A DNA stretch of 64,000 bases from Terriglobia bacterium (GTDB taxonomy: Bacteria; Acidobacteriota; Terriglobia; Bryobacterales; Bryobacteraceae): contig JAIQFI010000001.1 of the NCBI GenBank assembly GCA_020073345.1, positions 1 through 64,000 of the forward strand, written 5' to 3'. Positions within the stretch are counted from its first letter, which is position 1. Every line of letters starts with the position of its first letter. The position numbers and the translations under genes were made by a program. The notes under the pieces were generated by a model that was given only the letters and a program-made list of their open reading frames with translations, searched no databases and was not told the origin of the DNA. Shown here one piece after another: positions 8,939 through 16,895 of this stretch.

Positions 8939-9000
8939 CAGCCGCGACAGGTGGAGTCATGAAAGAACCGAAGACCTACGTAGGCGCGGCTGTTTTTTTT
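8939..9000 (+). terminator. Rho-independent terminator after hydrolase
   Basis: A perfect 8-base stem CAGCCGCG (8939-8946) / CGCGGCTG (8985-8992) is followed directly by eight T residues (8993-9000). The loop is long (38 bases). It lies 22 bases after the hydrolase stop. Confidence 0.7.
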
Positions 9001-9084
9001 GAACGGGCGGCCGATGATGGATGGCCTGAGGACTCCGGCTGGTGGCCAGAGAGAGCTGGCGGATCCACCTTACGCGCCGCGAAC

Positions 9085-9155
9085 TGCTCCGACGATAGCG
9101 TCCAGGGAGTCGCGCGGCCTCCGTTATCGCAGTTCATTAAGTCCTTACTGCGGGG
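9085..9155. repeat. Dispersed non-coding element, partial copy 4
   Basis: GACGATAGCGTC followed after about 40 bases by ATTAAGTCCTTACTGCGG reproduces the right half of copy 1 (GAGATAGCGTC ... CTAAGTGCTTCGCTGCGG) with the same spacing. It lies 144-214 bases upstream of the NmrA-like gene. The left half is not recognisable. Confidence 0.4.
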
Positions 9156-9211
9156 CGGCAAAAGCAAAAAGTCTGGCTTCGCAGGATAGACGCACCGGTA
9201 AATGCTTTTGT

Positions 9212-9242
9212 CGGCACAAGACCCCTATCAGCCCTTGTGCCG
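9212..9242 (+). promoter_or_regulatory. Perfect inverted repeat upstream of NmrA-like gene
   Basis: Arms CGGCACAAG (9212-9220) and CTTGTGCCG (9234-9242) pair without mismatch around a 13-base loop, 57 bases upstream of the ATG at 9299. There is no T-run. It could be an operator for a dimeric repressor or a leader hairpin; which is not decidable by eye. Confidence 0.45.
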
Positions 9243-9298
9243 GCTCAGATGAGATTAGCAAACAAGAGCCAAACGGCAACGAACTAAGGAGGTTCGTT

Positions 9299-10072
9299 AT
9301 GAGCATGAAGATTGTTGTAATTGGTGGAACCGGCCTTATCGGTTCAAAGGTCGTCGAAAAACTGAAAGCACGCGGCTACGAGGCTGTCGCCGCTGCGCCC
9401 AACACGGGGGTCAACACCCTCACCGGTGAGGGGCTCGTGGAGGTTCTTACGAACGCCTCGGTCGTCGTCGACGTCTCGAATTCGCCCTCGTTTGAAGACA
9501 AAGCGGTGATGGAATTCTTTCGAACCTCTACCGGGAACCTGCTCGCCGAAGAAGCCAGGGCGGGCGTACGGCATCACGTTGCATTATCGGTAGTGGGAAC
9601 AGAACGTCTGCAAGAGAGCGGATACATGCGCGCTAAACTCGCACAGGAGAAGCTCATCAAGGACTCCGGAATTCCATACTCGATCGTCCACGCCACACAA
9701 TTCTTCGAATTCGTCACGCGGATCGCGGATGAGGCGGCCGATGGGAACCAGGTTCGCGTGCCACCCGTCTTCATCCAACCAATCGCCGCTGAGGATGTGG
9801 CCACTGCGGTCGCGAAGGTCGCGGCTGGCCCACCGCTGAACGGCATGGTTGAAGTGGGAGGGCCAGAGCGATTGCGCTTCGACGAGTTTATCCGGCGAGG
9901 TTTGCGCGCTCGAAATGATTCACGCGAAGTCGTCGTCGACCCGAATGCGCGATATTTCGGCATAAAACCGGGGGAACTGAGTTTAGTCGCGTCTGGCGAG
10001 GCGAGCATCGGTGAGATGCGATTCGAGGACTGGCTCAACCCTGCTGTGTCCTCGGCGATGTCCTCAAGGTAG
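9299..10072 (+). CDS. NmrA-like NAD(P)-binding reductase (atypical SDR)
   Basis: A 257-residue Rossmann protein. The N-terminal dinucleotide motif is IGGTGLIGS (residues 7-15), and no canonical catalytic Tyr-x-x-x-Lys is obvious. A YMRAK segment near residue 110 sits where atypical SDRs carry a substitute. Sequences such as FIQPIAAEDVA and ELSLVASGEASIG...RFEDWL identify the NmrA/YwnB-like group, which includes NAD(P)H sensors and quinone or epimerase-like reductases. The ATG at 9299 follows a strong AGGAGG; an in-frame extension upstream to 8999 is rejected. A decayed paralogue lies at 440-705, so this family was duplicated locally. Confidence 0.85.
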   Translation: MSMKIVVIGGTGLIGSKVVEKLKARGYEAVAAAPNTGVNTLTGEGLVEVLTNASVVVDVSNSPSFEDKAVMEFFRTSTGNLLAEEARAGVRHHVALSVVGTERLQESGYMRAKLAQEKLIKDSGIPYSIVHATQFFEFVTRIADEAADGNQVRVPPVFIQPIAAEDVATAVAKVAAGPPLNGMVEVGGPERLRFDEFIRRGLRARNDSREVVVDPNARYFGIKPGELSLVASGEASIGEMRFEDWLNPAVSSAMSSR

Positions 10073-10079
10073 TTGATGA

Positions 10080-10115
10080 CCCACGGCCCTGCTGCTCAAT
10101 CGGTAGGGCCGTGGG
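10080..10115 (+). terminator. Strong hairpin after NmrA-like gene
   Basis: An 11-base perfect stem, CCCACGGCCCT (10080-10090) with AGGGCCGTGGG (10105-10115), and a 14-base loop, 8 bases past the stop codon. No T-run follows, so it may be a processing or attenuating hairpin rather than a full terminator. Confidence 0.5.
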
Positions 10116-10141
10116 TGGCTTGCAATCGAAATGGAGGAGAT

Positions 10142-10318
10142 ATGAACAATCCACAAGTCGAACGTTTAGCCTACTGGCTCTGGCAGCAGCGGGGTATGCC
10201 AACGGGGTCACCCGACGAAGACTGGCTCCTGGCAGAAGAGCTACTAAAGAGCCGACCCGCCCGCTCGTTCCGATCATCACCTTGCCTTTGGCGGCCAGCG
10301 GACCGCCGGAGAGGTTGA
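10142..10318 (+). pseudogene. DUF2934 miniprotein, 3' end replaced
   Basis: GGAGGAG precedes the ATG at 10142. Residues 1-40 read as a DUF2934 domain: QVERLAYWLWQQRG then GSPDEDWLLAEELL. The frame then runs from about 10257 into sequence that is antisense of the quinoprotein remnant (10262-11320), adding about 19 unrelated residues before a stop at 10318. The domain itself is nearly complete, so a 58-residue product may still be made. The fused tail shows that the natural 3' end was lost at the junction. The function of DUF2934 is unknown. Confidence 0.65.
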
Positions 10319-11320
10319 AGCCCCTTTCCTCCGTCAGCGGCTGGTCCCAGACCACCCGGCCGGTCTTAACATCAAGGGCCACTACGTGGACGTCGGAGTT
10401 CCCATGTAGACTTTGTTCCCGTAAATCGAGATCATGCGCTTGTTGCCGGCGTTCACGCCCGGGGGCAAGATTCGCGCATACTGCCACAGTAGGTCGCCGG
10501 TGGCGGCATCGATAGCTTCGAGCTTATCGCCGGGGCTGTGCAGGAACATCACGCCGTCATGCACCAGGGGCGTGGCTTCATTGGCGCCGGGGGAAAGCGT
10601 CCAAGTCCACGCCACGCGCAGATTGTTCACATTCGATTTCGTAATCTGCTTCAGCGGGCTGAAACCTTGATAGTCAAAACCGCGGCGCCACGTGAGCCAT
10701 TCGCCTGTGGGCGGGTTCTGGAGCAACGCGTCGGTGACGGGAGTGATTTTATCGAGAGGGTTCGCCTTCTTCGGCGCCGGAGGCAGCTTCACGCCGGCCG
10801 ACAAGCCGCCCCCGCCGCCGCGTCCTCCCGGAGGAGCCGGAAGCGTCACCGAAGCGAGCGCTGCCGCGTCGGATGCGAACTCGCGTCGTCCGGTCGCAAA
10901 ACCATTCTGCTGGAGCACGTAGGCGATGATCCGCGCGTACTCGGCCGCGCCGAGGCTTCCGGGATTTCCCTGCGGCATCTTCGTGCTCACATAAGTGAAC
11001 AAATCAGCCGCAGGTTTCCGGGCGTACTTACCAAGAAAAGCAGCGCCGCGGAGCGGAGGAGCCGTGTTGCCGTCATCTACGCTCGCGCCGTGGCAGCTGG
11101 CGCAGTTCTGCTGGTATGCCGCCCTCCCCGCGACCGCTTGTGCCGATGTGAAGAGCGCCTCGGCCGGCGCAACCGCGCCGCGCCCCGCACCTGCTGCCCC
11201 CGCGGGCGCCTGAGCATGCAGCTTTGCGGGTGACGCAACCATGATCAGGGCTGCGACGGCTCCACACAGGACGGCAGAGAGCGCCGCTCGCCATCTGTTT
11301 TGATGAGTTCTGCATGTCAT
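10262..11320 (-). pseudogene. Broken cytochrome c-quinoprotein dehydrogenase gene
   Basis: Begins like a periplasmic quinohaemoprotein: signal peptide, a cytochrome c domain with CASCHG near residue 75, then the start of a PQQ beta-propeller (GEWLTWRRGFDYQGFSPL, ATPLVHDGVMF). The ATG at 11320 has GGAGGG upstream. The frame stops near 10382. A single missing base near 10399 explains it, because the next frame continues SDVHVVALDVKTGRVVWDQPL. The homology then ends abruptly at about 10260, where a cut DUF2934 gene begins on the other strand, so at least half the propeller is gone. It is a pseudogene; a sequencing error could explain the frameshift but not the truncation. Confidence 0.8.
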
Positions 11321-11554
11321 GGCGGTTCCCTCCATAGCTACCTGCCAGATTGTACTACTGGATGCTCGCGACGACGACCCCTATGCCCGGGGTTCGCGAC
11401 GGTCGCCGTTCCGGATAGTTTCCGGATACGCCGTGACTCAGGACTTGAACACTTTCTGATCGATCGCGAGCCCGGCGGCTGTGACCGCACTCCTCCGAAC
11501 TGATAAGCGCGTCTATACGCGGAGCGATCATCATTGTGCCATTTTACGGTTCTC

Positions 11555-11584
11555 TTCCATAAAATCAATGCAGCGCTGTATACT
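11555..11584 (+). promoter_or_regulatory. Possible promoter of cytochrome c gene
   Basis: TATACT at 11579-11584 with a weak TTCCAT 18 bases upstream. The start codon at 11591 begins only 6 bases after the -10 element, so transcripts from here would be leaderless or nearly so. Confidence 0.35.
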
Positions 11585-11590
11585 GCGTTC

Positions 11591-12142
11591 ATGACCAAAG
11601 CGCGCAAACACTCTACGAAGCTCCGTGTCTTTTCAAAGGGGCCCGTTGTGGTCGCGCTCATGGCCCTGGCATTCGTTGCCCCGGGAGCGCAGGGACAGGA
11701 GCAACAACCCCTCAACGCCTCCGACATCGCCGATGGCATGAGACTGTTTCAGCAAAAAGGCAACTGCCAGGCGTGTCATGGCTGGTCCGGCGACGGCCAC
11801 AAGACCGACAGCCAAATGCCCGACGGCGCCAATTTGCGTGACACCAAGCTCAACCGCTCCGGTCTGGTCACGATCATCAAGTGTGGGCGGCCCAACTCAC
11901 AAATGCCGGCCTTCGACAAGTTTGCCTACAGCGACGGGCGATGCTACGGCAAGAAGCAAGCCGACCTGAGATCCTACCCGACCCGCATGCCCGACCCTCC
12001 GTCGACGCTGCAGCAGCGGGAGATCGACCTGATTGCTGACTTCCTGATCGCGAAGATCGTCGGCAAGGGCCCCATGAATCATGCGAAGTGCGTCGAATTC
12101 TGGGGCTCTGAAACGGACGCTTGTAAAGAGTTCTCGAATTAA
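11591..12142 (+). CDS. Periplasmic class I cytochrome c
   Basis: A 183-residue exported protein. The N-terminal signal has a basic start (MTKARKHSTKLR) and a hydrophobic core ending at GAQG. One heme c site, CQACH, lies at residues 59-63. A methionine in NSQMPAFDKF is the likely sixth ligand. The C-terminal part has three further cysteines (CYGKK, KCVEFW, DACKEF), which may form structural disulfides. It converges with the quinoprotein gene at 12186-13943, and single-heme cytochromes next to quinoproteins usually accept their electrons, so this is the likely redox partner (inference). The ATG at 11591 is chosen over 11534 because it starts the signal peptide cleanly. Confidence 0.85.
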   Translation: MTKARKHSTKLRVFSKGPVVVALMALAFVAPGAQGQEQQPLNASDIADGMRLFQQKGNCQACHGWSGDGHKTDSQMPDGANLRDTKLNRSGLVTIIKCGRPNSQMPAFDKFAYSDGRCYGKKQADLRSYPTRMPDPPSTLQQREIDLIADFLIAKIVGKGPMNHAKCVEFWGSETDACKEFSN

Positions 12143-12144
12143 CG

Positions 12145-12179
12145 CACCAAGGGTATGGCGTGCTCCTGGACCCTCGGTG
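12145..12179. terminator. Hairpin between convergent genes
   Basis: CACCAAGGGT (12145-12154) pairs with ACCCTCGGTG (12170-12179) with one mismatch. It sits exactly in the 43-base gap between the convergent cytochrome c and quinoprotein genes, so it may serve both. Confidence 0.45.
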
Positions 12180-12185
12180 GAAACT

Positions 12186-13943
12186 TCAATTCAGCGCAAA
12201 GACGAACAGATAGCTGGAATCCTGGAAGTTGTCGTATTTCACGGGATGCAGGTGTCGGCCGCTGGCTTGCACTGCAACGTACTGTTTTGGTCCGATTGCA
12301 TAGGTCACCGGCGCGCCCTTCAGTGCAGTGCCCACGTTAAATCGCCACAATTCTTCGAGCGTCTCGTCATTATAGGCCACCACCCAGCCATCCTGGAGCG
12401 CCGTGAACACCACGCCGCCCGCTGTGACCGTGGCGCCCGATCGAATCTCGATGTCCGTCACGGCTTTCGCGATGACCTTGTGGTTGATCGTGTCGAAGGC
12501 TGTGATCGAGCCATAGTAGAGGTCGCTGTTGGAGGTGCGTTTCTCGCTGTTCTTCTTGTCGAGGCCACCTTCGGCCGAGAGAAACTTCGCCTCTGCGCCA
12601 TTTTGTGAAAAGCAGCCTTCGACGCCCACGCCGTAGGCGATGTGCTTGACGGGGTTATAAGCAGTAGGCTGATGGGCGACGCCGCCGTGCCAGGTCGGGC
12701 AGGTACGCTTCTCGGGATCGCCGCGCAGGGCGCGCGCCACTGGATTGTATACCTGCACATCCAGCTTTGGATTGTATTCGACCGGCTTGCCGGTCTCCGG
12801 GTCGATGCCCTTGGTCCAGTTCAGGTCGTTGACGTACTGAGCAGCCTTGATGAACCTTCCGTTCGTGCGATCCAGAGAGTAGAAGAAGCCGTTGCGGCCA
12901 AAGTGGCTGACCACCTTGCGCGTCTGGCCGTTGATGATCGTGTCGTAAAGCATGTGCACGCCGATCTCGTCGTAGTCCCACGAATCGTTAGGCGTGTATT
13001 GGAAGTGCCACGCCAGTTTGCCGGTGTCGATATTGACGGCAACCACTGAATCGGTGTACAGGTTGTCGCCCGGACGCGACTGAGGATCGTATTGCGGAAC
13101 CGGGTTACCCGTGCCCCAAATACTGAGCCTGGTCGCGGGATCGTAGGAGCCGGTCTGCCAGATGCCGCCGCCGCCGGTTTTCCACGCGTTGTTCTTATCC
13201 TTCCACGTCTCGCTCCCTGGATCGCCGGGTTTGGGGATCACATACCACCGCCATAGCTCCTTGCCCGTTCTCGCCTCCAGGGCCGCCACCCAACCCCGCG
13301 TTCCCGCGTCGCCCGCTCCGTTTGCAATGAGAACCTTGTCGTCGACTGTCATCGGCGCCGTATCGAAAAACTCTTTATTGCCGAACTCGTTGGTTACGGC
13401 CATCACTTTGTCCCATAGGATTTCGCCGTTGTCGCGCTTGACCGCAATCACGCGGCCGTCGGGAAGGTTGGCGATTACGAGGTCTTCCCACAATGCAACG
13501 CCGCGCGTGCGCGAAGTGTTGCCCTGGTGTTTCACGCCGGGGTCGGTGACCCAGACGAACTGGCCTCGGTTCGGATCACGCGCGTCGATTTTGTAAATGG
13601 TGCCCCAGCCGTCGGAGGTGTACATGAAACCGTTGTCGATCAGCGGATTCAGCTCGTTTTCCGGGCCGTTCTGTCCGACGTCCTGCATACCGCCAAGCGC
13701 CAGCGCCCAGACCATCCGAAGATTCTTGACGTTGTCCCGGTTGATCTGGGAAAGCTTCGAGTAGCGGTTGGATCCGTAGTCACCGTTCATCATTAACCAG
13801 TTTTGAGGCTCATTCTGTGCGTTCAGCAACCGGTCCTTGTTGACCGTCATGGTGTACTGGGCAAATGCCGCCACCGTGAATACGACGGCTAACCCGCCGG
13901 CGAGAATCGCGATTATCAAAGGTTTCCGCACAGTAGGTCGCAT
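12186..13943 (-). CDS. PQQ-dependent dehydrogenase, DYD-type metal site
   Basis: A 585-residue exported quinoprotein with a hydrophobic signal (IIAILAGGLAVVFTVAAFA). The eight-bladed propeller has W-motif repeats such as GKELWRWY and GKLAWHFQ. The catalytic aspartate lies in PNDSWDYDEIG, giving D323-Y324-D325. In the methanol/ethanol dehydrogenase families an Asp two residues after the catalytic Asp marks lanthanide-dependent (XoxF/ExaF-like) enzymes, while Ca enzymes have Ala or similar. No adjacent Cys-Cys pair is seen, and there is no heme domain. It probably oxidises a primary alcohol or sugar in the periplasm and passes electrons to the adjacent cytochrome c. The substrate is not predictable. 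Confidence 0.88.
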   Translation of the reverse strand: MRPTVRKPLIIAILAGGLAVVFTVAAFAQYTMTVNKDRLLNAQNEPQNWLMMNGDYGSNRYSKLSQINRDNVKNLRMVWALALGGMQDVGQNGPENELNPLIDNGFMYTSDGWGTIYKIDARDPNRGQFVWVTDPGVKHQGNTSRTRGVALWEDLVIANLPDGRVIAVKRDNGEILWDKVMAVTNEFGNKEFFDTAPMTVDDKVLIANGAGDAGTRGWVAALEARTGKELWRWYVIPKPGDPGSETWKDKNNAWKTGGGGIWQTGSYDPATRLSIWGTGNPVPQYDPQSRPGDNLYTDSVVAVNIDTGKLAWHFQYTPNDSWDYDEIGVHMLYDTIINGQTRKVVSHFGRNGFFYSLDRTNGRFIKAAQYVNDLNWTKGIDPETGKPVEYNPKLDVQVYNPVARALRGDPEKRTCPTWHGGVAHQPTAYNPVKHIAYGVGVEGCFSQNGAEAKFLSAEGGLDKKNSEKRTSNSDLYYGSITAFDTINHKVIAKAVTDIEIRSGATVTAGGVVFTALQDGWVVAYNDETLEELWRFNVGTALKGAPVTYAIGPKQYVAVQASGRHLHPVKYDNFQDSSYLFVFALN

Positions 13944-14324
13944 GACGATCTCCTCTTGATGAGAATGGACTATCAGGCGAACCCGGTCAAGGGGGCGCTT
14001 CGTGAGTGCGAACCGCCGCGATTCGCGATAGCTTGCGATCAGCCTTTCGGCACATCAACTCCCGGTTAGTCGGTTACACGGACGTTGGAATTTTGCGGCT
14101 CCTCGGCTCTGCGCCGAACCCGGAATTGGAAAGAACGGTAATGGCGTGTGCGGTCAACGTGTCTTAAACATGCCCGCCGGATAAGCGATTCGGAGCCGAT
14201 CACGCCTTCGGAGAAAGGGCCATGCCCGGCCGGCGCCAAGCGGGTATATAATTTCAAACACCGGAAAGCCAAGTCGATTCCGGAGGACTTCGGCCTTGAA
14301 AGCCAGCCCATGAAGGAGCAGCCC
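13944..14324. other. Gene-free divergent intergenic region
   Basis: 381 bases between the divergent quinoprotein gene and soxC-like gene, so promoters for both should lie here, but no convincing -35/-10 pair was found. TTCGTGAG ... CGCGATAGC ... GATCAGC at about 14000-14042 resembles the core of the dispersed element, too weakly to be called a copy. Confidence 0.4.
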
Positions 14325-15569
14325 ATGGATTCGAAAAAGCCCAATCGCAGGGGATTTCTAAAAGGTGGCGCCGCCGCGGCCGGTTTGGCCGCGGGAGCCC
14401 TACAGCCGGCCAAAGCACAGAAGCCCGCATCTCAATGGAGCGAAAAAGGCACGAATAAGGAGATCATCGCCTATGGCGAGCGCTCCCGTTTCGTCACCTC
14501 CGTGCGCGCGCCCGTGGCCGAAAGAGATTCCCCCGATGCCTTCGGGCTTATGTTTCACGTGTTGACTCCGCTGCAGGATTCCGTAGGCAGCATCACGCCA
14601 TCGTCGCTCCACTATGTGGCCACCCACCGTGGCTCCTATGTTCCGGAAATCGATCCGAAGGAACATCGCCTCATGATCCACGGCATGGTGGACCGTCCGC
14701 TGATTTTCACAATGGACGAGTTGAAGCGTCTCCCGTACGTGACCCGTGTGCATTTTATTGAGTGCATCGGAAACCGTTCGAAGCCCACGCATAAGACCGT
14801 GCAAGAAACGCACGGGATGACCAGTTGCAGTGAATGGACCGGAGTGCTCCTATCCGTGCTGCTCAAAGAGGCCGGCGTGCAAAACGGCGCCTCCTGGATT
14901 GTTGCCGAGGGCGCCGAAGAAATCAAAGGAGCGTCCAGCGTTCCGCTCGGGAAGGCCATGGACGACTGCCTGGTGTGTTACGGCCAGAATGGCGAGGCGG
15001 TGCGCCCTCAGCAAGGCTTCCCGCTGCGGCTGATCGTTCCCGGCTTCGAGGGAATTTTCCAGACCAAGTATCTCCGGCGAATCAAAGTAGTGGACCGCTA
15101 CTACATGACCTATAACGATTACGGGCACATCAACCCAGACCCCAAAGTCAGCGCGTTGGGGAATCAAATTGGCCCGAAATCGGTAATCACGTTTCCTTCC
15201 GGAGGGCAGAAACTCTCCGGCGCCGGATTTTACGAGATCAGCGGCCTGGCCTGGTCCGGCGCCGGCGCGATTCGCAAGGTGGAGGTATCCACCGACGGCG
15301 GCAAGAGTTGGAAGGACGCCGAACTTCGGACCCCCGCATATCCAATGGCGCACACGCGGTTTGGCTTGCACTGGAATTGGGACGGAAAAGCATGCGAGCT
15401 CCTGTCGCGCTGTACCGACGAACTGGGCACGCTTCAACCAACCCGGGCGGAATCCGCCAAATACTTCGACAGACCCTTGGACGCCAATTTCCGCGTTCCA
15501 GGAGCCGACAATTCGGTTCAATCGTGGAAAGTGTCCAGCGATGGGAGTGTTCACAATGGACTCGCTTAA
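14325..15569 (+). CDS. soxC: SoxC-like molybdopterin sulfane/sulfite dehydrogenase
   Basis: A 414-residue molybdoenzyme of the sulfite oxidase family. A twin-arginine signal (NRRGFLKGG followed by an Ala-rich stretch) predicts Tat export of the folded protein. The cysteine that ligates molybdenum is in HFIECIGNRS near residue 147. The C-terminal Mo-co dimerisation domain is present (GLAWSGAGAIRKVEVSTDGG). SoxC works with the cytochrome SoxD as sulfane dehydrogenase in the Sox pathway, removing electrons from SoxY-bound sulfur; alone, homologues oxidise sulfite. The start at 14325 is set by AAGGAG six bases upstream. The SoxD-like gene overlaps its 3' end. No soxXYZAB genes are in the window, so the full pathway is not shown. 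Confidence 0.85.
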   Translation: MDSKKPNRRGFLKGGAAAAGLAAGALQPAKAQKPASQWSEKGTNKEIIAYGERSRFVTSVRAPVAERDSPDAFGLMFHVLTPLQDSVGSITPSSLHYVATHRGSYVPEIDPKEHRLMIHGMVDRPLIFTMDELKRLPYVTRVHFIECIGNRSKPTHKTVQETHGMTSCSEWTGVLLSVLLKEAGVQNGASWIVAEGAEEIKGASSVPLGKAMDDCLVCYGQNGEAVRPQQGFPLRLIVPGFEGIFQTKYLRRIKVVDRYYMTYNDYGHINPDPKVSALGNQIGPKSVITFPSGGQKLSGAGFYEISGLAWSGAGAIRKVEVSTDGGKSWKDAELRTPAYPMAHTRFGLHWNWDGKACELLSRCTDELGTLQPTRAESAKYFDRPLDANFRVPGADNSVQSWKVSSDGSVHNGLA

Positions 15570-16158
15570 GCTTCTACCGCTGGTAACGATCCTGGGAATT
15601 TGCAGCCACATTGGCTTGGCGCAATCGCCCACGTATGGTTTGGGAAGAGCCCCGTCCGCCGAAGAAATCCGTGCCTGGGATATTTCGATCAGTCCTACGG
15701 GAAAGGAACTCCCGCGGGGGCGCGGAACCGCCAAGGAAGGCGAGCAGCTCTTTCGGCAGAAGGGGTGCGCCGGATGTCATGGGGCAACAGGGATTGGAGC
15801 CCGGGCTCCGGCGCTGGTAAAAGGTGGGCCGCCCGCCGAACCTGGCAAGGCTCCCCCGGCCGGGATGGAGGGCATGCACATGGTGCCCGACACGGGAATC
15901 ATGGCGCTTCGCTCGCCGTACGCGGTGACCATCTGGGATTACATCAGCCGCGGCATGCCTCTCAATAGAGAGGGGACGCTGAAGCCCGATGAGGTGTACG
16001 CGCTGACGGCCTTCCTGCTCTACAAGAACGACATTATCAAGGAAGACGAGGTCATGGACGCCCAGACTCTGCCGAAGGTGATCATGCCAAATCGCAATGG
16101 ATTCGCCAACCTTCCGGAGTGGAAACATGGCGTGCCGAGGCTTGCGGGCTACCCTTAG
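15556..16158 (+). CDS. soxD: SoxD-like cytochrome c subunit
   Basis: A 200-residue exported cytochrome with an N-terminal hydrophobic signal and one heme site, CAGCH, near residue 73. The C-terminal part (TIWDYISRGMPLN, LTAFLLYKNDIIKEDEVMDA, MPNRNGF) is typical of SoxD and of sorA/sorB-associated cytochromes. It starts 14 bases inside the 3' end of the SoxC-like gene, so the two are translationally coupled and should form one complex in which this subunit takes the electrons. Classical SoxD carries two heme sites; only one is visible here, so it is a short form. ATG 15556 is preferred over an in-frame ATG at 15541 because GGGAG lies just before it. Confidence 0.8.
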   Translation: MDSLKLLPLVTILGICSHIGLAQSPTYGLGRAPSAEEIRAWDISISPTGKELPRGRGTAKEGEQLFRQKGCAGCHGATGIGARAPALVKGGPPAEPGKAPPAGMEGMHMVPDTGIMALRSPYAVTIWDYISRGMPLNREGTLKPDEVYALTAFLLYKNDIIKEDEVMDAQTLPKVIMPNRNGFANLPEWKHGVPRLAGYP

Positions 16159-16228
16159 ACCGCGCCTTTCGCGCGCAAGGGCGCTCAGGTGTCAAGATAC
16201 CGGCGATACCCCGCTGGTAGACTAATCC

Positions 16229-16336
16229 ATGACCACCCGCTTGCTCCTGGTCGTTGCCATCACCGCGCCACTCTGGGCCCAAGCGACAGGGAATGGATTG
16301 TCGGCCACTCTTCTACAACTTTTTGGCGATGCGTGA
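16229..16336 (+). other. Possible stub of an exported protein gene
   Basis: A 35-codon frame that starts like a signal peptide (MTTRLLLVVAITAPLWAQ) and stops shortly after. It stands just before the IS110 remnant and may be the 5' end of a gene cut by insertion and deletion. No clear ribosome-binding site. Low confidence. Confidence 0.25.
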
Positions 16337-16479
16337 CTCCGCGCCAAACCACGAATTTGAAAAACTAGCTACCGAATACGCCGTCACTCAGATGGGATGA
16401 GAAAGCCGGTCTCCCGCGGGATGCGTTAAGCTCCCGAATAAATCACGCACTCAACGGTGCAATCGAAAGGAGACCGGCA

Positions 16480-16800
16480 ATGAAGAAGCATAGCATTCGA
16501 ATCAAGAATGGGAAAGGGGATTGGGAGGGCAAGAAGCTGACGATCGGAATGGACCTGGGTGATCGAACCAGTCGGTATTGCGTGTTGGACCAGGAGGGCG
16601 AGGTCCTCTTCGAAGGGAGTGCCGCAACAACCCAGAAAGGACTGAGCGAGGCGTTCGGCGCTCTGCCTCCGGCACAATCCGGATTCCACTCCGCGAAAAG
16701 GATTTCCTCAGTTTCCGGTTTGCACGTTATACGGCCTGACCGTCCAGAGATAGTCTCAATGGCCCGATGCCGCCCTGCTCCGCCGAGAACCCCGAGTTGA
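16480..16800 (+). pseudogene. IS110-family transposase, N-terminal remnant
   Basis: AAAGGAG precedes the ATG at 16480. Residues 18-65 (LTIGMDLGDRTSRYCVLD, then EGSAATTQKGLSEAFG) are the start of the IS110-type DEDD transposase with its first catalytic Asp. Homology stops at about residue 67; the rest of the frame looks random, so the RuvC-like remainder and the C-terminal transposase_20 domain are missing. The 85 bases upstream may be the left end of the element, which in IS110 lacks terminal inverted repeats. It is an inactive fragment between the SoxCD-like genes and the next quinoprotein gene. Confidence 0.75.
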
Positions 16801-16895
16801 ACCACTTCTGCGGGCTCTGTGGCGGGGCGCTGAAGGGGTGATCTCAGCCGGATGAGCCCTTAGCACAGCGATGACGGTCGTGGCTCAGTTACGGT

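Noticed and set aside
14000-14042. Fifth copy of the dispersed palindromic element
   Set aside because: Only short blocks match and the inverted repeat is not conserved.
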